Counted from the first letter of the stretch, positions 7,379-16,743 are shown. The stretch: 26,425 nt of DNA from SHNJ01 sp964458615 (GCA_964458615.1 CAYWJR010000014.1:1-26425); one strand, 5' to 3'. The notes: generated by a model not told the origin, from the letters alone. Made by a program: numbers and translations.

Positions 7379-8062
7379 TTACGCCGCGAATTTTCGGAAA
7401 ATATCCAACCCGGCCTTTAACGCATCGCGGTTTTTGAACGCAGATTTGATTTTATTGATCATCATCACATTGTCGATTCGCCGCGATAAAAATTGCCAGG
7501 TGTCTTCGAATGAATCCGATCCGTCTTGCAACCAAAACAGCAATGTCGATGTGAACACGCCGGCCAGCAATGTGCGTTTGCTGTAAAAATTCCAATCGGT
7601 CGATGTGTCGCCGGCGGCGCGCCAGATAATATCGCATGTCTGGTACAGCGTCTTTAATCCCAAATCCGCGTATGTCGGCCGCGCCAATAATAACAATGCT
7701 TGCCGTTCGGCTTCGCGCCAAGGAGTCAGTATTTCAATTTTTTTGCGCACGCCATAGGCAACTTTTTCGCGGATTTTCCAATTTTTCTGCGCAACGCCAG
7801 ACAGTTTTTGTTCCAGTTCCGCATTCATACATTGCGTAAAATATTCCAAAAGATCGCGGGGGCAATTGCCGAATAACAAATCTGCTTTGGCGGCTGCAAG
7901 GCCCATGTCTTTTGCGCCGTTATGCAAGGCCTTTACTGTAAATCCATCAAACCCGATATGCGGCAGACAGGCCAGGAATAATTGTTTTTTAAGATCCCGA
8001 TCGGGTTTTTTGCCCCCCTGGCGCGGCGATTTCTTGGTTTTGCGGGCGGTTTTTTTAACCAT
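7379..8062 (-). CDS. COQ9 family protein
   Basis: 227 residues. The N-terminus is a Lys/Arg-rich tail of about 24 residues followed by a TetR-like helical domain. The C-terminal part has GDTSTDWNFYSKRTLLAGVF, TLLFWLQDGS and FLSRRIDNVM, which match the COQ9 pattern of D-x-S-x-D, KR-x-x-LA and RRI-x-x-VM. COQ9 is a lipid-binding accessory factor that helps COQ7-type hydroxylation in ubiquinone synthesis. A COQ9 gene divergent from rpsU is a familiar alphaproteobacterial neighbourhood, and that is what is seen here. AGG about 7 bases before the ATG is a weak ribosome site. Confidence 0.88.
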   Translation of the reverse strand: MVKKTARKTKKSPRQGGKKPDRDLKKQLFLACLPHIGFDGFTVKALHNGAKDMGLAAAKADLLFGNCPRDLLEYFTQCMNAELEQKLSGVAQKNWKIREKVAYGVRKKIEILTPWREAERQALLLLARPTYADLGLKTLYQTCDIIWRAAGDTSTDWNFYSKRTLLAGVFTSTLLFWLQDGSDSFEDTWQFLSRRIDNVMMINKIKSAFKNRDALKAGLDIFRKFAA

Positions 8063-8184
8063 GATAAGCCTGTTTTTCTTTTTAATACAAAGCGTTAGAT
8101 ATCATTTGAATTTGGCATCGCGGAGTTCGTTTACGGCTTTTCATTAGCATGAAATATTGCTAAAAGCAAAGTCCACCTAATTTC

Positions 8185-8210
8185 TGGCGCGTTCAATTGT
8201 GAGGGCGCCA
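8185..8210 (+). promoter_or_regulatory. Inverted repeat in the rpsU leader
   Basis: TGGCGC (8185-8190) and GCGCCA (8205-8210) can form a 6-bp GC-rich hairpin with a 14-base loop, ending about 17 bases before the rpsU ribosome site. A second weaker repeat, TTAGCA...TGCTAA, lies near 8145-8165. Either could be a leader control element; this is inferred from position only. Confidence 0.3.
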
Positions 8211-8239
8211 AATTTAACATTAGAATGGAGTTGATTAGA

Positions 8240-8443
8240 GTGGAAGTTATCGTACGCGATAATAACGTCGAACAGGCAATGCGGGTTTTGAAAAAGAAAC
8301 TGCAACGCGAAGGCGTTTTCCGTGAAATGAAATTGCGCCGGCATTATGAAAAACCGTCGCAACGTAAAGCACGCGAAAAATCCGAAGCGGTCCGCCGTTT
8401 GCGCAAATTGCAACGCAAAAAATTGCAAACCGAAGGTTTTTAA
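8240..8443 (+). CDS. rpsU: 30S ribosomal protein bS21
   Basis: 67 residues, starting at the GTG at 8240. An ATG at 8225 is in frame, but bS21 proteins begin directly before the VxVRDNN motif, and GGAG at 8227-8230, which overlaps that ATG, is placed 9 bases before the GTG as a Shine-Dalgarno. The protein has the family pattern VIVRDNNVEQAMRVLKKKL, REGVFREMKLRRHYEKPS and a basic tail. bS21 binds the 30S platform near the anti-Shine-Dalgarno and aids initiation. It is followed by a bidirectional terminator. Confidence 0.96.
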   Translation: MEVIVRDNNVEQAMRVLKKKLQREGVFREMKLRRHYEKPSQRKAREKSEAVRRLRKLQRKKLQTEGF

Positions 8444-8466
8444 TTTTTGTGTCTGAGATTTAAATG

Positions 8467-8494
8467 AAAAACCCCGCCATCGGCGGGGTTTTTT
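8467..8494 (+). terminator. Bidirectional terminator between rpsU and pntB
   Basis: CCCCGCC-ATC-GGCGGGG stem (8472-8488) with AAAAA before and TTTTTT after. It ends rpsU on the plus strand, and the mirrored U-tract serves the pnt operon on the minus strand. The two genes are convergent. Confidence 0.9.
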
Positions 8495-8515
8495 GTTCTC
8501 TTGCGTATTGTTCGA

Positions 8516-9925
8516 TCAATGGCTGCTGCCGCCGACCGATTTTACGATTTCTTCGGTTACTTTTTTTGCATCGCCAAACAACATCATGGTGTTCGGGCGG
8601 AAAAACAATTCGTTGTCGACGCCCGCATAACCCGATGCCATCGACCGTTTGATGAACAAAACCGTTTTGGCTTTTTCGACTTCTAAAATCGGCATGCCGT
8701 AAATGGGCGATTGCGGATCGGTTTTTGCGGCCGGGTTGGTGACGTCGTTCGCGCCGATAATGAACGCGACATCGGCCGATGCGAAATCACGGTTGATGTC
8801 GTCCAATTCGAAAACTTCGTCATATGGCACGTTGGCTTCGGCCAACAGGACGTTCATGTGTCCTGGCATGCGCCCTGCAACCGGATGGATCGCGTAACGC
8901 ACATTCACGCCTTCTTTTTTCAGCAAATCGGCCATTTCACGCAACGCATGTTGCGCCTGCGCGACTGCCATGCCGTACCCTGGAACGATAATGACGCTGG
9001 ATGCGTTTTTCATGATGAACGATGCGTCTTCGGCGCTGCCCGGTTTTACGGTTTTATCGCCGCTGGATGCCGATGCGCCCGATGCCGCTGCGGTATCGCC
9101 GCCGAATCCGCCCAGGATGACATTGATGATCGAACGGTTCATGCCCTTGCACATAATGTACGACAAAATCGCGCCGGACGATCCCACCAATGCGCCGGTG
9201 ATGATCAACAGATGGTTATTCAATGTGAAACCGGTCGCGGCCGCGGCCCAGCCGGAATAAGAATTCAGCATCGAAACGACAACCGGCATATCCGCGCCGC
9301 CAATCGGCATGATCAATAAAATTCCGATTGCGAACGATGCCGCAACCAAAATCCAGAAAATCGCCGGCGATCCGCTGGCGAAAAACAATAAAATCAACCC
9401 GGCGATGGCGATGCCGATCAATGCGTTCAATTTATGTTGGCCGGGAAATACCAGCGGTTTGCCCGAAACGATGCCTTGGAGTTTGCCGAACGCGATGATC
9501 GATCCCGTGAATGTGATCGCGCCGATAGCAACTCCAAGACCGATTTCGATCAAGCTGGATTTATGAATATGATCGCCTTCCATAATACCGAAAGCAGCCG
9601 GTGCGTAAACCGCAGCGCCCGCAACCGCAACCGCGGCCAAACCGACCAGCGAGTGGAACGCGGCGACCAATTGCGGCAATGCGGTCATTTGAATTTTTTT
9701 CGCGGTCACGGTTCCGATAACCGCGCCGATTGCGATGGCAATCGATATTTCGGCGAAATTGCCCATACCCGGCATCATCAATGTGGTGGCGATGGCGATC
9801 GCCATACCGATCATGCCGTACCGGTTGCCGCCTTGGGCGGTTTCAGGATTCGACAATCCGCGCAATGCCATAATAAAACAAATACCGGATATTAAAAACA
9901 GGAAGGTGGATAGATTTGCACTCAT
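8516..9925 (-). CDS. pntB: Proton-translocating NAD(P) transhydrogenase, beta subunit
   Basis: 469 residues, full length. PntB carries membrane domain dII helices in the N-terminal two thirds and the NADP(H)-binding domain dIII at the C-terminus, where VIIVPGYGMAVAQAQHALRE is the nucleotide-binding loop and VAGRMPGHMNVLLAEA, IIGANDVTNPAA and IKRSMASGYAGVDNELFF are conserved dIII segments. With PntAA and PntAB it uses the proton gradient to reduce NADP+ with NADH. AGGAG lies 7 bases before the ATG. It is the third gene of the operon, 23 bases after pntAB, and ends at the shared terminator. Confidence 0.97.
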   Translation of the reverse strand: MSANLSTFLFLISGICFIMALRGLSNPETAQGGNRYGMIGMAIAIATTLMMPGMGNFAEISIAIAIGAVIGTVTAKKIQMTALPQLVAAFHSLVGLAAVAVAGAAVYAPAAFGIMEGDHIHKSSLIEIGLGVAIGAITFTGSIIAFGKLQGIVSGKPLVFPGQHKLNALIGIAIAGLILLFFASGSPAIFWILVAASFAIGILLIMPIGGADMPVVVSMLNSYSGWAAAATGFTLNNHLLIITGALVGSSGAILSYIMCKGMNRSIINVILGGFGGDTAAASGASASSGDKTVKPGSAEDASFIMKNASSVIIVPGYGMAVAQAQHALREMADLLKKEGVNVRYAIHPVAGRMPGHMNVLLAEANVPYDEVFELDDINRDFASADVAFIIGANDVTNPAAKTDPQSPIYGMPILEVEKAKTVLFIKRSMASGYAGVDNELFFRPNTMMLFGDAKKVTEEIVKSVGGSSH

Positions 9926-9948
9926 GGTAAACTCCTAAAAATAACCGG

Positions 9949-10350
9949 TTACTTTGCTTTTTTCTTGAACATTTCCAACATGCGTTGCGTGACGATGAAT
10001 CCGCCGAAAATATTGACCGATGCCAACGCAACCGCCAAAAGGCCTAGGAATTTCGCCATGCCGTCGGTTGCAAGACCGGCCGCCAAAATCGCGCCGACAA
10101 TAATGACCGACGATACCGCGTTGGTCACCGCCATCAGCGGCGAATGCAACGCAGGCGTTACGCGCCATACGACGTAATATCCGACAAAACATGCCAGCGC
10201 GAATACGGTGACGCCGATCAAAAACGGCGACACCATGGTGTGTTGCGCTTGTTCGGCCATTTGCAATACTTGGCTTAGTTCGCTGGCGCGTTTGGCCATT
10301 TCCGACAATTGATCGGCGGCCGATAAAACTTCTTGGGATAGGGATGACAT
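9949..10350 (-). CDS. pntAB: NAD(P) transhydrogenase alpha subunit, membrane part
   Basis: 133 residues. After a soluble helical N-terminus there are several membrane helices beginning at FLIGVTVFALACFVGYYVVW, then TPALHSPLMAVTNAVSSVII, a highly conserved dII segment, and further helices ending in a basic MFKKKAK tail. In E. coli this region is fused to the C-terminus of PntA; here it is a separate polypeptide, as in Rhodospirillum rubrum. AAGGAG lies 6 bases before the ATG. It is flanked by pntAA (15-base gap) and pntB (23-base gap). Confidence 0.96.
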   Translation of the reverse strand: MSSLSQEVLSAADQLSEMAKRASELSQVLQMAEQAQHTMVSPFLIGVTVFALACFVGYYVVWRVTPALHSPLMAVTNAVSSVIIVGAILAAGLATDGMAKFLGLLAVALASVNIFGGFIVTQRMLEMFKKKAK

Positions 10351-10365
10351 GAATGCTCCTTGGTG

Positions 10366-11508
10366 TTATGCGGCTTTGGATGCGGCAAACGATGGGTGGA
10401 CGATCGATCCGCCATGGGTCAACAACGTGCCCTTGACGATTTCGTCGGCCAAATCCAATTTTACCGATTTGGTGTTTTTATCGATCAATGTCGATACGAA
10501 ATTGAACAGGTTGCGGGCGTACAACGCGCTGGCGTCAGTTGGAATGCGGCCAGGCAGATTGGTATAGCCGATAATTTTAACGCCATGTTTGGTGACAACT
10601 TTGCCGGCCTCGGACAGCGGGCAATTGCCGCCGGCTTCGACCGCCATATCGACAATCACCGAACCTGGTTTCATATCGCGCACCATGTCTTCGGTAATTA
10701 AAACCGGCGCCGGTTTGCCCGGGATCAATGCCGTAGATATTGCGATGTCGGTTTTTTTCAACGTTTCGTGAATTTTCAACGATTGCTGGCGTTTGTAATC
10801 TTCGCTCATTTCCTTGGCGTATCCGCCCGCTGTTTCCGCCGCCTTGGTGGCTTCGGGATCGACTTCGACGAATGTCGCGCCCAACGATTGCACTTGTTCT
10901 TTTACGGCCGGGCGTACATCGAATGCCGATACGATCGCGCCCAAACGGCGCGCGGTCGCGATTGCTTGTAACCCAGCAACGCCTGCGCCCAGAATCAGGG
11001 CGCGGGCAGGGGCGATTGTGCCTGCGGCGGTCATCATCATCGGCAATGCCTTGCCGAATTGTTCGGCCGCTTCGATCACGGCGCGGTATCCGGCCAGATT
11101 CGATTGCGACGACAATACGTCCATCGTTTGCGCGCGGGTGATGCGCGGCATGAATTCCATGGCGAATGCGGAAATATTCGCGCCCGCATATTGATTCATT
11201 TGTTCTTTGGCGCCGTATGGCGACAACATCGCAACCAATAACGCACCCGATTTAATCGCGCTTACTTCGTCGCCTTCGGGGCGTTGCACCTTTAGGATGA
11301 TGTCGGCGCCAGAGGATGCGGTTTTAAAATCACTTTCTATTTTTGCGCCTGCGGCGGCAAATGCGTCATCGCCGATATTCGACAATTGACCGGCGCCGGA
11401 TTCAACGACAACGTCGACACCAAGCCCGATGAATTTCTTGACGGTTTCGGGAATAGCCGCAACCCGGGTTTCACCTGGGCGGCGTTCTTTAAGGACAGCG
11501 ATTTTCAT
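10366..11508 (-). CDS. pntAA: NAD(P) transhydrogenase alpha subunit, NAD-binding part
   Basis: 380 residues. This is the soluble dI domain that binds NAD(H), related to alanine dehydrogenase. It starts MKIAVLKERRPGETRVAAIP, carries the RQD loop (Arg122, Gln127 and Asp130 in RITRAQTMD, equivalent to Arg127/Gln132/Asp135 of R. rubrum), then SSQSNLAGYRAV, and the Rossmann loop GAGVAGLQAIATARRLGA. The C-terminus ends near residue 380 instead of continuing into membrane helices, because that part is encoded by pntAB. AAGAGG lies 6 bases before the ATG. First gene of pntAA-pntAB-pntB. No confident promoter was found in the 176-base gap upstream. Confidence 0.97.
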   Translation of the reverse strand: MKIAVLKERRPGETRVAAIPETVKKFIGLGVDVVVESGAGQLSNIGDDAFAAAGAKIESDFKTASSGADIILKVQRPEGDEVSAIKSGALLVAMLSPYGAKEQMNQYAGANISAFAMEFMPRITRAQTMDVLSSQSNLAGYRAVIEAAEQFGKALPMMMTAAGTIAPARALILGAGVAGLQAIATARRLGAIVSAFDVRPAVKEQVQSLGATFVEVDPEATKAAETAGGYAKEMSEDYKRQQSLKIHETLKKTDIAISTALIPGKPAPVLITEDMVRDMKPGSVIVDMAVEAGGNCPLSEAGKVVTKHGVKIIGYTNLPGRIPTDASALYARNLFNFVSTLIDKNTKSVKLDLADEIVKGTLLTHGGSIVHPSFAASKAA

Positions 11509-11684
11509 GAAGAGCCTCTTGAGAACTGATGAGATATTCTAAAAAACCACATTGCCCGAAATTGGCCGCAAAGGTAAAGAAAAACATGCATTTATCGGCA
11601 ACTATGTACACAAAAGTGTTCTATTCACGAAATGCCGTTAGCGGTGTACCGCGTCATTTATTTTCGTTAAAGATACTTTGGAGG

Positions 11685-13064
11685 TTATGATGGCAGATTG
11701 AATTTGCGCAACAGCTTGGTTTGCCGTTTTTGCACGTCGCCGGAATCGAATCCGCCGGTCAATTCATGGAACAATTGATACCAATTCAATTCCGCGTTCA
11801 AATGGATAAATACCGAACCAAGACCGACCGCGGCGCGATCCATGAACACAAATTCGCGCGGCGGGCGCACGCCGCCGATTTTGCGCAATTCCTGATGCAC
11901 TTTGGCGGCGACTTTTTGGCCGTAACCGCCGCCGCTGGTTTCGCTGACTTTGATTTTTTTGTCCTGCAATATCGGCGCGTATAAAAACTCCGCCCAGATA
12001 TTCAAAACCGCGATCAATTCCTTGGACGGATTTTTAAATCCCCATCTTTTATAGGCTGTAACCGCCAAATCGGGTTTGCGGTCACGCAGCGCGCTGTATA
12101 AATCCAAAACCCCGCCGACAAAATCCGGGTTGAACACGCGGATGCATCCGAAATCCAATAAATTCACCGACAAATCGGGGCGAATGCTGTAATTGCCCAA
12201 ATGCGGATCGCCGTGAATGATGCCATAATAATAAAACGGCACATACCAGGCGCGGAACATGGTGATCGCCAGTTGGTTGCGGGTTTTCGCGTCGGCATTT
12301 TTAAAATCCAATATCGGTTTTCCGTCCAGCCAATCCATGGTCAAAAGCCGGTGCGTGGATAGATTGTCATGAGTGTCCGGAACATGGACGTTCGGTTCGT
12401 CGGCCAGCATCGTTTTATAAACCGCCATATGTTTCGATTCGCGTTCATAATCCAATTCTTCGCGCAGCCGGTCGGCGATTTCTTCGAACACATCGGCGGT
12501 GTGCACGCCGCCATGCATGGTTTTATAAAGACCCAAAATAAATTGCAGTTGTTTTAAATCAGCGTCGACTGACGATGCCATATCGGGATATTGCAATTTG
12601 CATGCAACAATATGGCCGTCTTTGGTTTTTGCCTTGTGCACTTGGCCTAACGATGCTGCGGCGGATGCGGTTTGATCGAACGATGCGAATTTATTTTGCC
12701 AATCGGCTCCTAATTCCGCCGCCATACGGCGCCGGACAAACCCCCATCCCATCGATGGCGCGGCGGTTTGCAATTGGCGCAATTGAGCCATGTATTCTTC
12801 GGGAACGGCGTCGGGGATCGTGCCCAATATTTGCGCGATTTTCATCAATGGGCCTTTTAATCCGCCCAATGCGCGTTTTAATTCCTCGGCTTCTTTGCTT
12901 TTGTCGACTGCGATGCCCAACATGCGTTTGGTGGCCGCCTTTGCGACCACGCCGGACATGCGCCCGCCAACATTCGCGTAACGTTTGACACGTCCGCCGA
13001 TCCGGTTTTTTTCTGGATCCGGTTTTTGTGCGGTTTTACCAGCGGTTTTTTTGATTTTGGCCAT
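11685..13064 (-). CDS. ABC1/UbiB-like atypical kinase family protein
   Basis: 459 residues. After a basic N-terminus comes the family's KxGQ-type element as GPLMKIAQILGTIPDAVPEEY (an Ala replaces the Gly, a form I recall in alphaproteobacterial members), then the Ala-rich nucleotide loop ASAAASLGQVHKA, the Lys in ACKLQYP, the catalytic segment HGDPHLGNY and the metal-binding LLDFGCIR. UbiB/COQ8 proteins of this family support ubiquinone synthesis through ATPase activity. Whether this member acts on quinones is not shown; bacterial genomes often carry several ABC1 paralogues. It follows pepF after 12 bases on the same strand, so it is probably cotranscribed. No clear Shine-Dalgarno. Confidence 0.9.
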   Translation of the reverse strand: MAKIKKTAGKTAQKPDPEKNRIGGRVKRYANVGGRMSGVVAKAATKRMLGIAVDKSKEAEELKRALGGLKGPLMKIAQILGTIPDAVPEEYMAQLRQLQTAAPSMGWGFVRRRMAAELGADWQNKFASFDQTASAAASLGQVHKAKTKDGHIVACKLQYPDMASSVDADLKQLQFILGLYKTMHGGVHTADVFEEIADRLREELDYERESKHMAVYKTMLADEPNVHVPDTHDNLSTHRLLTMDWLDGKPILDFKNADAKTRNQLAITMFRAWYVPFYYYGIIHGDPHLGNYSIRPDLSVNLLDFGCIRVFNPDFVGGVLDLYSALRDRKPDLAVTAYKRWGFKNPSKELIAVLNIWAEFLYAPILQDKKIKVSETSGGGYGQKVAAKVHQELRKIGGVRPPREFVFMDRAAVGLGSVFIHLNAELNWYQLFHELTGGFDSGDVQKRQTKLLRKFNLPS

Positions 13065-13076
13065 TATGGCCGGATA

Positions 13077-14867
13077 TTACCCCAGTTTTTCAAGCTCGTC
13101 TATAAATCCGCTTAATACATTCAGACCCTGATTCCAGAAATCCGGTTTGGACGCATCCAATCCGAACGGAGCCAGCAATTCTTTGTGCCGTTTGGTGCCG
13201 CCGGCGCGCAAAAGTTCCATATATTTTTGCGCAAATCCAGGCGCCGAATTTTGGTAAACCGCGTACAATGAATTGACCAGGCAGTCGCCGAATGCATAGG
13301 CATAAACGTAAAACGGCGTGTGAATGAAATGCGGGATATACGCCCAAAATGTATTGTATTCCGGCGCAAAATCGAACGCAGGGCCCAACGATTCGGTTTG
13401 CACCGACATCCATATTTCGCCCAATCGTTCGGCGGATATTTCGCCTTTTTTCCGTTCGTCATGCACTTGGCGTTCGAATTCGCAAAACGCGATTTGCCGC
13501 ACGACCGTGTTCAACATGTCTTCGACCTTGCCGGCCAGCATGATTTTGCGTTTTTTGGGATCCTTTTCGCCGTCCAGCAAGCTGCGGAATGTCAACATTT
13601 CGCCAAATACCGATGCGGTTTCGGCCAATGTCAACGGCGTGTCGGACATGAAATGACCCTGGCTTTGTCCGGCAAGCACTTGATGCACGCCGTGACCCAA
13701 TTCATGCGCCAACGTCATCACGTCGCGTTTTTTGCCTTGGTAATTCAGCAATATATAAGGATGCGCCGACGGCACGGTCGGGTGCGCGAACGCGCCGCTC
13801 GCCTTGCCTTGGCGGGTTGGGACATCGATCCAGTTTTTATCGAAAAATCCCTGCACGATTCCGGCCAAATCGGGCGAAAATTTGCCGTATGATTGCAACA
13901 CGATTTCGCGCGCTGCAGGCCATGGAATCACGCTGTCGTCGGCATCCGGCAATGGCGCGTTGCGGTCGTAATACGCCATTTTTTCCATCCCAAGCCATTT
14001 CGCCTTTAGTTTGTAATAACGGTGCGAAAGTTTGGGGTACGCGGATTTGACGGTTTTGATCAATGCTTCGACGACTTCGTCTTCGACGTAATTGGACAGG
14101 TTGCGCGAACTGATCGGGCGGGGGAATTTGCGCCAATCGTCTTCGATCGATTTATCCTTGGCCAATGTGTTGGTGACAAACGCGAACGTGCGGATATTTT
14201 TTTGCAAAACTTCCGCGAATATTTTGGATGCGGCCGCGCGGATTTTGCGGTCTTTGTTTTGCATCAAATTTAAAATTTCGGATTCGGTCAAATCCTTGCC
14301 TTCATACGGGAATTTCAAATCGGCCAGCGTTTCATCGAACAAACGGTTCCACGCGCTGCGTCCCGTAACCCGTTTTTCATGCAGCATTTTTTCCAAATCG
14401 TCCGACAATTGGTATGGCTTGAATACCCGCACATCGCGCAGCCACGGGGCGTATTTTTGCAATGCCGGATCGGCCAATTGGTTTTCCAAAACGTCGTCGG
14501 CCAGCCGGTTTATTTCCAGCGTGAAAAACAAAGTCAGCGTGGAAATATCGGTGGTGCGTTCCTGGCATGTTTGATAAAATCGCGCCAATTCGGGATCGCT
14601 TTGATTGCCTGCGTATACCAATTGCGCGTATGACATGATTTTGGCCAACCGTTCGTCATTGGTTTCATACCGTTCGATCGCGGCGCATAATTGTTTGCCC
14701 GACAGGCTGTATAATTTTCCTTCGAATTCCTGTTTGATCGCTTTTGCCTCGGATTCGGCCGATTTGAAATCGGATTCCAATTTCGGATCTTTGATGGATG
14801 CGTATAAATCCTTTAAATTCCATTCGGGCAAAGCGCCTAAATTTTCTGTGGTTGCGGGTTGCGCCAT
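13077..14867 (-). CDS. pepF: Oligoendopeptidase F family metallopeptidase (M3)
   Basis: 596 residues from the ATG at 14867 (MAQPATTENLG). AAGGAG lies about 6 bases before it, while the upstream ATG at 14909 has no ribosome site and adds 14 unconserved residues. M3 peptidases cleave short peptides in the cytoplasm. The zinc motif HELGHGVHQ is near residue 386, with the third ligand in ETASVFGE about 27 residues later. The N-terminal half is helical, starting with LPEWNLKDLY as is usual for PepF, and PYILLNYQGKKRDVMTLAHE leads into the active site. It is divergent from the acyl-CoA synthetase and is the first gene of a two-gene unit with the ABC1 kinase. Confidence 0.95.
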   Translation of the reverse strand: MAQPATTENLGALPEWNLKDLYASIKDPKLESDFKSAESEAKAIKQEFEGKLYSLSGKQLCAAIERYETNDERLAKIMSYAQLVYAGNQSDPELARFYQTCQERTTDISTLTLFFTLEINRLADDVLENQLADPALQKYAPWLRDVRVFKPYQLSDDLEKMLHEKRVTGRSAWNRLFDETLADLKFPYEGKDLTESEILNLMQNKDRKIRAAASKIFAEVLQKNIRTFAFVTNTLAKDKSIEDDWRKFPRPISSRNLSNYVEDEVVEALIKTVKSAYPKLSHRYYKLKAKWLGMEKMAYYDRNAPLPDADDSVIPWPAAREIVLQSYGKFSPDLAGIVQGFFDKNWIDVPTRQGKASGAFAHPTVPSAHPYILLNYQGKKRDVMTLAHELGHGVHQVLAGQSQGHFMSDTPLTLAETASVFGEMLTFRSLLDGEKDPKKRKIMLAGKVEDMLNTVVRQIAFCEFERQVHDERKKGEISAERLGEIWMSVQTESLGPAFDFAPEYNTFWAYIPHFIHTPFYVYAYAFGDCLVNSLYAVYQNSAPGFAQKYMELLRAGGTKRHKELLAPFGLDASKPDFWNQGLNVLSGFIDELEKLG

Positions 14868-14908
14868 GGATGCTCCTTGGTAAATGCTTTTCATATACAT
14901 AGATTCCA

Positions 14909-14914
14909 TATAAT
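14909..14914 (+). promoter_or_regulatory. Possible -10 box in the pepF/acyl-CoA synthetase divergent region
   Basis: TATAAT lies 32 bases before the plus-strand ATG at 14946. No convincing -35 hexamer is present at the expected distance. The 78-base gap must hold promoters for both divergent genes. Confidence 0.35.
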
Positions 14915-14945
14915 ATCAGACATTATTAAAGAAAGCTTAATTCCC

Positions 14946-16694
14946 ATGACCGACAAAACCCATTTTGATTATCTTGCGTGCCCTAATTTGCCACAGATGT
15001 TTTTCGATCGGGCGGATCTGTTTAAAAATCGCGATTTTTTATGGCGCAAATCCGGGACAAAGACGGACGCGAAATGGCAATCAATTTCTTGGACAAATGC
15101 AAAACAACAGGTTCTGCAATTGGCGGCGTGTTTGCGCGCCTTGGGATTGGATGGCGGCGACCGTGTGCTGTTGGTTTCTGAAAACAGGCCGGAATGGCTG
15201 ATCGCCGATTTTGCAATCATGGGCGCGGGCATGGTAACGGTTCCCGCCTATACGACCAATACGCCGGACGATCATGCGTATATTTTGGAAAATTCCGGCG
15301 CGCGCGCGGCGATTGTTTCAAATGCCGCGATGGCCGAAAAAGTTTTGGCTGGCGCTGCGAAATCGGCGGTGGGCGGAAAAAAATTGACCGTCATCGTGAT
15401 GGACGATTTTCCAAAAGGATTGCCGTGCCACAATTGGGCCGAGGCGATGGCAATCGGCCAAAGCAATCCGTTGGATGTGCGCGGTGTAATCGCAACGATC
15501 CGCCGCGCCGATTTGGCGTGCATTATTTACACATCCGGCACCGGCGGCAATCCCAAGGGCGTGATGCTCAGTCACGGTGCGATTTTGCATAATATTCGCG
15601 GCGCGTATGATTTATTGCTGCATTTCGGCCTCTCTCGCGAAGTGTTTTTATCGTTCTTGCCGTTATCGCATGCCTATGAACATACGGCCGGAATGATGTT
15701 CCCCGTTTCTATCGGCGCTGAAATTTATTATGTCGAAAGCGCGGATAAATTATCCGCCTATTTAACCGAAGTGCGCCCGACGATTATGACGGCGGTGCCG
15801 CGTTTGTATGAAATGCTGTATGGCCGCATCGCGGCGGGCATGAAACGCGCGGGCAAAATTCAATCATGGATGTTCGAACAGGCGTTGCGATATGGCCGTC
15901 AGCGTTATTTGAACCCGCACAGTTTCAATGCGCGGCAAAAATTATGGGACAAGATTTTGGATCTGGCCGTGCGGCGCAAGGCGCGTGCGAAATTTGGCGG
16001 CCGGTTAAAGGCGATGGTATCAGGCGGCGCGCCGTTGAATTATGAAATCGGATTGTTTTTCACCGCGCTTGGGTTGACCATTTTACAAGGATACGGGCAA
16101 ACCGAAACCGCGCCGATTGTGTCGTGCAATTCGCCGTTAAATAATAAAATCGATACGGTCGGCAGGCCGATGACGGCGACCGAAATACGCATCGCCGAAG
16201 ACGGTGAAATTTTGGTGCGCGGCGAATTGACAATGATGGGGTATTGGAACAATCCCGATGCGACGGCGGCGGCCATAAAAGACGGCTGGGTTATGACCGG
16301 CGACATCGGCGTGATCGACGAAGACGGGCGGATTAAAATAACCGACCGCAAAAAAGATATTATCGTTCTGTCGGGCGGCGATACATTGTCGCCTCAACGT
16401 ATCGAAGGTTTTTTAAATCTGGAGCCGGAAATAAATCAATCGGCGGTTTTTGGGGACAAACAAGCCTATGTCGTCGCATTGATCGTTGCGGCGGACGGAC
16501 AAACCAAACAATCGATCGACGCGGCGATCGAACGGGTGAATAAAAAATTATCCATCACCGAACGCGTGCGGAAATTCGTGATTGTGGATCAGGCATTCAC
16601 GATTGAAAACGCCATGTTGACGCCATCGATGAAAATCCGCCGGCATAAAATAAAATCGGCCTATCAGGATCGGATTTCGGCATTATATAATTGA
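14946..16694 (+). CDS. AMP-binding long-chain acyl-CoA synthetase family protein
   Basis: 582 residues from the ATG at 14946 (MTDKTHFDY); the frame extends further upstream but overlaps pepF. The adenylate-forming motifs are in order: P-loop YTSGTGGNPKGVMLSHGAI, YGQTETAP, MTGDIGVIDEDGRIKITDRK and KDIIVLSGGDTLSPQRIE. The overall pattern, including FLPLSHAYEHTAGMMFP and TAVPRLYEMLYGRI, is that of the FAA1-type long-chain fatty acid-CoA ligases, which activate fatty acids with ATP and CoA. The exact chain length is not readable. A final Lys in a PSMKIRRHKIK context matches the family C-terminus. It stands alone, divergent from pepF and upstream of the duplicated region. Confidence 0.93.
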   Translation: MTDKTHFDYLACPNLPQMFFDRADLFKNRDFLWRKSGTKTDAKWQSISWTNAKQQVLQLAACLRALGLDGGDRVLLVSENRPEWLIADFAIMGAGMVTVPAYTTNTPDDHAYILENSGARAAIVSNAAMAEKVLAGAAKSAVGGKKLTVIVMDDFPKGLPCHNWAEAMAIGQSNPLDVRGVIATIRRADLACIIYTSGTGGNPKGVMLSHGAILHNIRGAYDLLLHFGLSREVFLSFLPLSHAYEHTAGMMFPVSIGAEIYYVESADKLSAYLTEVRPTIMTAVPRLYEMLYGRIAAGMKRAGKIQSWMFEQALRYGRQRYLNPHSFNARQKLWDKILDLAVRRKARAKFGGRLKAMVSGGAPLNYEIGLFFTALGLTILQGYGQTETAPIVSCNSPLNNKIDTVGRPMTATEIRIAEDGEILVRGELTMMGYWNNPDATAAAIKDGWVMTGDIGVIDEDGRIKITDRKKDIIVLSGGDTLSPQRIEGFLNLEPEINQSAVFGDKQAYVVALIVAADGQTKQSIDAAIERVNKKLSITERVRKFVIVDQAFTIENAMLTPSMKIRRHKIKSAYQDRISALYN

Positions 16695-16714
16695 AAAATA
16701 ATGATATATATAGC

Positions 16715-16743
16715 TTGATTTTTGAATCTTTAAAGGATATTAT
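16715..16743 (+). promoter_or_regulatory. Candidate promoter for the first copy of the duplicated gene
   Basis: TTGATT (16715-16720), a 17-base spacer and TATTAT (16738-16743) form a reasonable sigma-70 promoter 35 bases before the ATG. The duplication starts at 16737, so the -35 lies outside the repeated unit and the -10 inside it. The second copy keeps TATTAT at 17536-17541 but has GCTGAT at the -35 position. Confidence 0.45.

Noticed and set aside
11690..11701. GGAGGTTATGATG on the plus strand, looking like a Shine-Dalgarno and start
   Set aside because: The frame stops after four codons (M-M-A-D), so it is a chance match at the end of the antisense kinase gene.
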